Positions 60,843-64,000 of a stretch of 64,000 nt of DNA are shown here, piece after piece. A program made the translations under genes and the position numbers. The DNA is taken from positions 3,286,001 through 3,350,000 of the forward strand of contig JACTVC010000002.1 of assembly GCA_018417955.1 (NCBI GenBank), in the 5' to 3' direction. Numbering within the stretch: the first letter of the stretch is position 1; every line of letters begins with the position of its first letter. Below the pieces are notes generated by a model. The model did not search any database. It saw only the letters and a program-made list of their open reading frames with translations, and had not been told where the DNA came from. This stretch comes from Laccaria trichodermophora (taxonomy: Eukaryota; Basidiomycota; Agaricomycetes; Agaricales; Hydnangiaceae).

Positions 60843-61354
60843 GATGCTATTGATGCCCCTTATTGCTACATACATACTGGGAGCACAAGCTAGACATAGT
60901 GCCAAAACCCCTGGAAGTCATTGCAGAATCTTCCAGAATATATACCTCAGACAGCAAAAAAAAAAAACAAGGTTTTTGCTGAAACTAGGACCCCTGACAC
61001 CCCTACAGACCAGAAAAATATATCCTTACCACATCTGTATCACAAAATATATCCTAAGGCCAAGACAGGGCAAAAATATATTTCTAAGGTGTGACAGTGA
61101 CATTTCAGGGTCCACTCACCAAAAATATATCCTTACTGCATTTCACTTGCAAAATATATTTTGGTGGTGTGACACAGACATTATAATTTTTGTGTGACAT
61201 TTCAGGGTCCATGTGTCAAAAATATATTTTAGATTTCAGGGCTTTCTAGGACCCATATATATCTAGAATATAGGTATGGTCCATGACATTTAGTCATGTA
61301 ACTTACATGGAGTTTGCATGACTAATAGTCAGTTGGCACTGGGTGACTGAAGTG
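60843..61354 (-). repeat. Right terminal repeat of Y
   Basis: Partner of 35878-36388. Ends GGTGACTGAAGTG next to AGGTCAG. Confidence 0.75.
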
Positions 61355-61361
61355 AGGTCAG

Positions 61362-61985
61362 GGTGATTGGACAAGGCTGAAAGGATTTCTTCAAGTGAGC
61401 AAGTAACATGACTGAAAAAAACGAGCACATACCTCTGTAAGTAGCATATTCTCGTATATTAAAAGGTGAGTTGATATGTAGTGAAGATATATATATTGAT
61501 ATTGTAAATATATATATGCATTTGAAAAAGATATAAAAGATATATCCTGCCTCAGGATATATGTCTTGTGAATATATCCTGAGGCAGAATATATGTCATC
61601 TGAAGATATTGTTCAAAAATATATCCTGAGGCAGGATATATGTCTTGTGAATATATCCTTGGTAAGATAAAGTAGAAAGATATATCTTGGTTCAGCATCT
61701 AATTGAAATATTTGGGAGGAAGAAAGGAAAAGAAGGAGAGGAACAACAAAGAACTTGGTGAACTCTTTGTCCATAAATTTACAATCAAAACTCAGGAGAA
61801 AGAGAGAGGAAGGCAGGGAGAGAAAGAAGAGGAGGAGAGGAAGAAAGGAAGAGAAGGAGAGAAACAACAATGAACTTGGTGAACTTGGTGAGGTTTTTGT
61901 CCATAAATTTACAATCAAACTCAAGAGAAAAAGGGAGGAAGGCAGAAAGGAAGAGAAGGAGAGAAGCAACCTTTAAAGAACTTGG
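61362..61985. other. Repeat-derived stretch without genes
   Basis: TATATCCTGAGGCAGGATAT-like units (about 61540-61690), then purine-rich AGAGGAAGGCAGGGAGAG units (about 61715-61960) of the kind seen at 43.25-43.35 kb. Confidence 0.5.
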
Positions 61986-61989
61986 TGAA

Positions 61990-62310
61990 GTTTTTGTTAA
62001 TACAGATGTGGGTGGGGTATGCAGATATGGTGCAATTGGAGAGAGAAGAAGAGAAAGATCAAAGCACTTTGTCAACATGCTGTTAATACAGATGTATGCA
62101 GATATGGTGCAATTGGAGAGAGAAGAAGAGAAAGATCAAAGCACTTTGTCAACTTGCTGTTAATACAAATGTATGCAGATATCATATGGTGCAATTGGAG
62201 AGAGAATAAGAGAAAGATCAAAGCACTTTGTCAATGTGCTGTTAATACAGATGTATGCAGATATGGTGCAATTGGAGAGAGAAGAAGAGAAAGATTGTCA
62301 ACTCAGAGGG
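61990..62310. repeat. Four tandem units of about 80 bp
   Basis: Unit: AATACAGATGTATGCAGATA, TGGTGCAATTGGAGAGAGAA, GAAGAGAAAGATCAAAGCAC, TTTGTCAACNTGCTGTT. The first unit keeps GATGTGGGTGGGGTATGCAG, an empty-site copy of the hAT target. Confidence 0.75.
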
Positions 62311-62407
62311 TGTTTCAAGGCAGCTAAAGAATTTCATAGTGCAAACTGTATCTATTGTGTCAAAGTGGATAATATTGAAGCAACTACTCAGGTAGGTTGC
62401 AGATGCT

Positions 62408-62912
62408 ATTGATGCACCTTATTGCTACCTACATACTGGGAGGACAGACCAGACATACTGCCAAAACCCCTGGAAATCATTGCAGAATCTTCCAGAATAT
62501 ATATCCCAGACAGCAAAAAAATCACAAGTTTTTTTGGTGAAACTAGGACCCCTGACACCCCTACAGACCCAAAAAATATATCCTTACCACATCTGTCTCC
62601 CAAAATATATCCTAAGGCCAAGCCAGGACAAAAATATATTTCTAAGGTGTGACAGTGACATTTCAGGGTCCACTCACCAAAAATATATCCTTACTGCATT
62701 TCACTTACAAAATATATTTTGGGGTGTGACACAGACATTATAATTTTTGTGTGACATTTCAGGGTCCATGTCTCAAGAATATATTTTAGATTTCAGGGCT
62801 TTTTATGACCCATATATATCTAGAATCTAGATATGGTCCATGACATTTAGTCATGTAACTTATGTGGAGTTTGCATGACTAATAGTCAGTTGGTAGTGGG
62901 TGACTGAAGTGA
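62408..62912 (-). repeat. Third copy of the Y terminal repeat
   Basis: About 505 bp, same orientation as 60843-61354 and ending GGTGACTGAAGTG at about 62912. No partner arm was seen in the window, so it is the end of another Y-type element, here abutting a broken gene. Confidence 0.75.
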
Positions 62913-63682
62913 CGACAGAGAGAAAAAGGATTGGTGTAGGCATTTAGAGTGAGAATAGGCGATGGAAAAAGCAACTTTTCTCTGACAAGTGACTGACCAA
63001 GTGAGGTGAGGGAGCAGTAGGCAGAAAAAATTCCTTTGGATGTGATAGCATTGAGAGTGATGCTATACTGAGAGTGGAAAAGTGCCTTGATAGGATAGTT
63101 TGTTGTCGTAAAAACTGCAGTGATGTGGAGTGGAAGATTGTTTGGTCTGCTGAATGCATACCACTCAATGAGTGTAACCAAAGGGTTATGGTTTTTCCCT
63201 GTAATGCGACCCAATAGTTGAAGATGTTGGAAGAGTGATGCCGTTAAGGTGTTGTGATACTCATAGGGCAAATACAGAGTCATCTCAAGTGGACGAAAGG
63301 TGCTTGCCTCTGCGCCAATCATGGACAGTGCACATGAACCACCAATAATGGCTCCATAGAAGTTCATGACATGAAACAGCCTGTCCACGGATAGATGAAA
63401 CTTGGAGATGAGGTTTCAGGTGCGGTTCTGAATGTAGCCTTTGATGTAATGGAAGTTGTAGCGGCAGGTTGCTGAGAGAGCCAGAAGCGACTCTAAGTTG
63501 CATTCCTTCACAATGAGAAGGTGAACCGCAGCAGGAAGAAATAAAAGCGAGTTGAGTCTGAAGGTTGGATTTTTAACTTTGACAACTGTTGAGATGTCAA
63601 AGACAACGAAGCAAAGCAAAAGCTATAAAAGTACCTGCTTGTAAATGAACAGAGTCACAGAGCTTGATAACTCCATCCTGAA
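62913..63682 (-). pseudogene. F-box-like and nucleotidyltransferase-like protein, truncated at both sides
   Basis: Minus strand: an exon piece near 63682-63642, an intron (GTACTT...CAACAG) to about 63597, then a frame to 62913. The first part reads LLFLPAAVHLLIVKECNLES followed by LLALSATCRYNFHYIKGY, an F-box-type LP...L..I...C...L..L..C pattern. The second reads GAIIGGSCALSMIGAEASTF, then PLEMTLYLP, resembling the GSxAL...DlDlY start of a nucleotidyltransferase-like fold common in mushroom F-box-type proteins; here the acidic D.D positions are replaced (LEMTLY). A TGA at 63418-63416 lies between the two parts, again in a context fitting CGA loss. The C-terminus runs into the Y-type repeat at 62912, and the N-terminus into a hAT-like end at 63683. 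Confidence 0.6.
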
Positions 63683-64000
63683 TAGTGATGTGCAGGCCCG
63701 GCTTGGCCTGAAAGCCACGGCTATGGCCCGGCTTTGGGTGGCTCAGGCTTGACTACATTCAAGCCTGAGCTTTTTACAAGGCTTCAGGCTGGCTCAGGCC
63801 TGGCCCAGGCTTAAGCCACGGCTTGTGTGCTAAAGTTGGAAAATACGCACAAACAATTAGTTTCTCGAAAACTTATCACAAGTTCTTCGGAATTTACGGT
63901 ATGTATCCTCCTCCACTTTCCTCGAAGCTCCTGACCAGTCACCCTACAGTTCATCTCACATGTCATACTTCCCTATTGGCAGTCCAGGATGATACCCAAC
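63683..64000. mobile_element. hAT-type element end, cut by the window edge
   Basis: TAGTGATGTGCAGGCCCGG at 63683 is typical of hAT terminal repeats in fungi. It is followed by subterminal GGCTCAGGC/GGCCTGGCCC motifs in both orientations (about 63690-63830). The other end and any transposase lie outside the window. Confidence 0.55.

Larger units (their letters stand above)
35878..61354. mobile_element. Foldback element Y, split by later insertions
   Basis: The ends are inverted copies starting CACTTCAGTCACCCAGTGCC (35878) and closing with its reverse complement (61354). AGGTCAG flanks both (35871-35877 and 61355-61361); if the last G is shared, the duplication is the 8-bp GAGGTCAG. The strongest terminal match is about 512 bp (35878-36388 with 60843-61354). 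Weaker inverted similarity continues inward: pyrimidine tract 36.7 kb with purine tract 43.3 kb, TATCCTG repeats 37.5 kb with 43.0 kb, and purine-rich 39.3-39.65 kb with pyrimidine-rich 42.45-42.8 kb. Without the hAT and the MITEs, Y is about 7 kb and nearly all inverted repeat around a core at 40.4-41.1 kb. It has no transposase of its own that I can see. Confidence 0.65.

Noticed and set aside
35878..61354. Treating the 512-bp ends of Y as LTRs of a retroelement
   Set aside because: The two ends are inverted, not direct, and no reverse transcriptase lies between them.

Overview
The window looks like a stretch of an agaricomycete (mushroom-forming basidiomycete) genome. The genes have many short introns of about 45-60 bp with GTRNGT donors and CTNAC-type branch sites. 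Several protein families are ones known to be expanded in mushrooms: TET/JBP-like dioxygenases, KDZ transposases, large families of unknown function, RNase H1 N-terminal-domain proteins and F-box-like proteins. No rRNA, tRNA or CRISPR array was seen. Genus cannot be fixed from sequence alone.

Layout. About 1-25 kb is relatively gene-rich. It holds: a TET/JBP-like 2OG-Fe(II) dioxygenase gene whose third visible intron carries a 1.03-kb LTR-bounded TRIM-like retroelement (1-2.9 kb); a 691-bp TA-flanked MITE (3.6-4.2 kb); a large gene of an agaricomycete-expanded unknown family with one in-frame TGA (5.0-7.85 kb); a broken duplicate of the eEF2 C-terminal region (8.0-8.4 kb); a decayed RecQ-like helicase between about 42-bp inverted repeats (8.9-11.4 kb); a six-exon minus-strand gene and an RNase H1-N gene read outward from a 367-bp shared promoter region (13.6-17.3 kb); two small genes (18.0-19.6 kb); and an 11-exon, apparently intact KDZ transposase (19.7-23.4 kb). 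From 25 to 28.6 kb there are only decayed coding pieces.

About 28.8-63 kb is mostly AT-rich, CpG-poor and built from nested mobile elements. Three large inverted-repeat (foldback) elements are visible: X (28,805-33,585, with 574-bp arms), Y (35,878-61,354, flanked by a 7-8 bp duplication) and Z (45,297-57,908, with about 1.01-kb arms). A hAT transposon with an 8-bp duplication (43,743-60,554) sits inside Y. Its transposase gene is broken by Z in exon 6 and by a 687-bp MITE in exon 9, and carries two in-frame TGA codons. Y also holds a MITE inserted inside another MITE. Z holds a 33-bp minisatellite that is open on both strands, an array of units of about 100-150 bp, a set of about 55-bp hairpins, a 161-bp satellite with a 963-bp higher-order period in which every monomer carries an intron-like segment, and a 2.9-kb palindrome. 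The order of insertion can be read from target-site duplications and from empty-site copies within the window.

At 62.9-63.7 kb is a broken F-box-like/nucleotidyltransferase-like gene, cut on one side by a third copy of the Y terminal repeat and on the other by what looks like a hAT end running off the window.

How the parts may relate (inference): TET/JBP-like enzymes and KDZ transposases are known to co-expand in mushroom genomes. Here both occur within 24 kb, next to CpG-poor repeats and to pseudogenes whose stops fit CGA-to-TGA change. This fits a genome in which 5-methylcytosine, its oxidation and transposons interact. No direct functional link is shown by the sequence.
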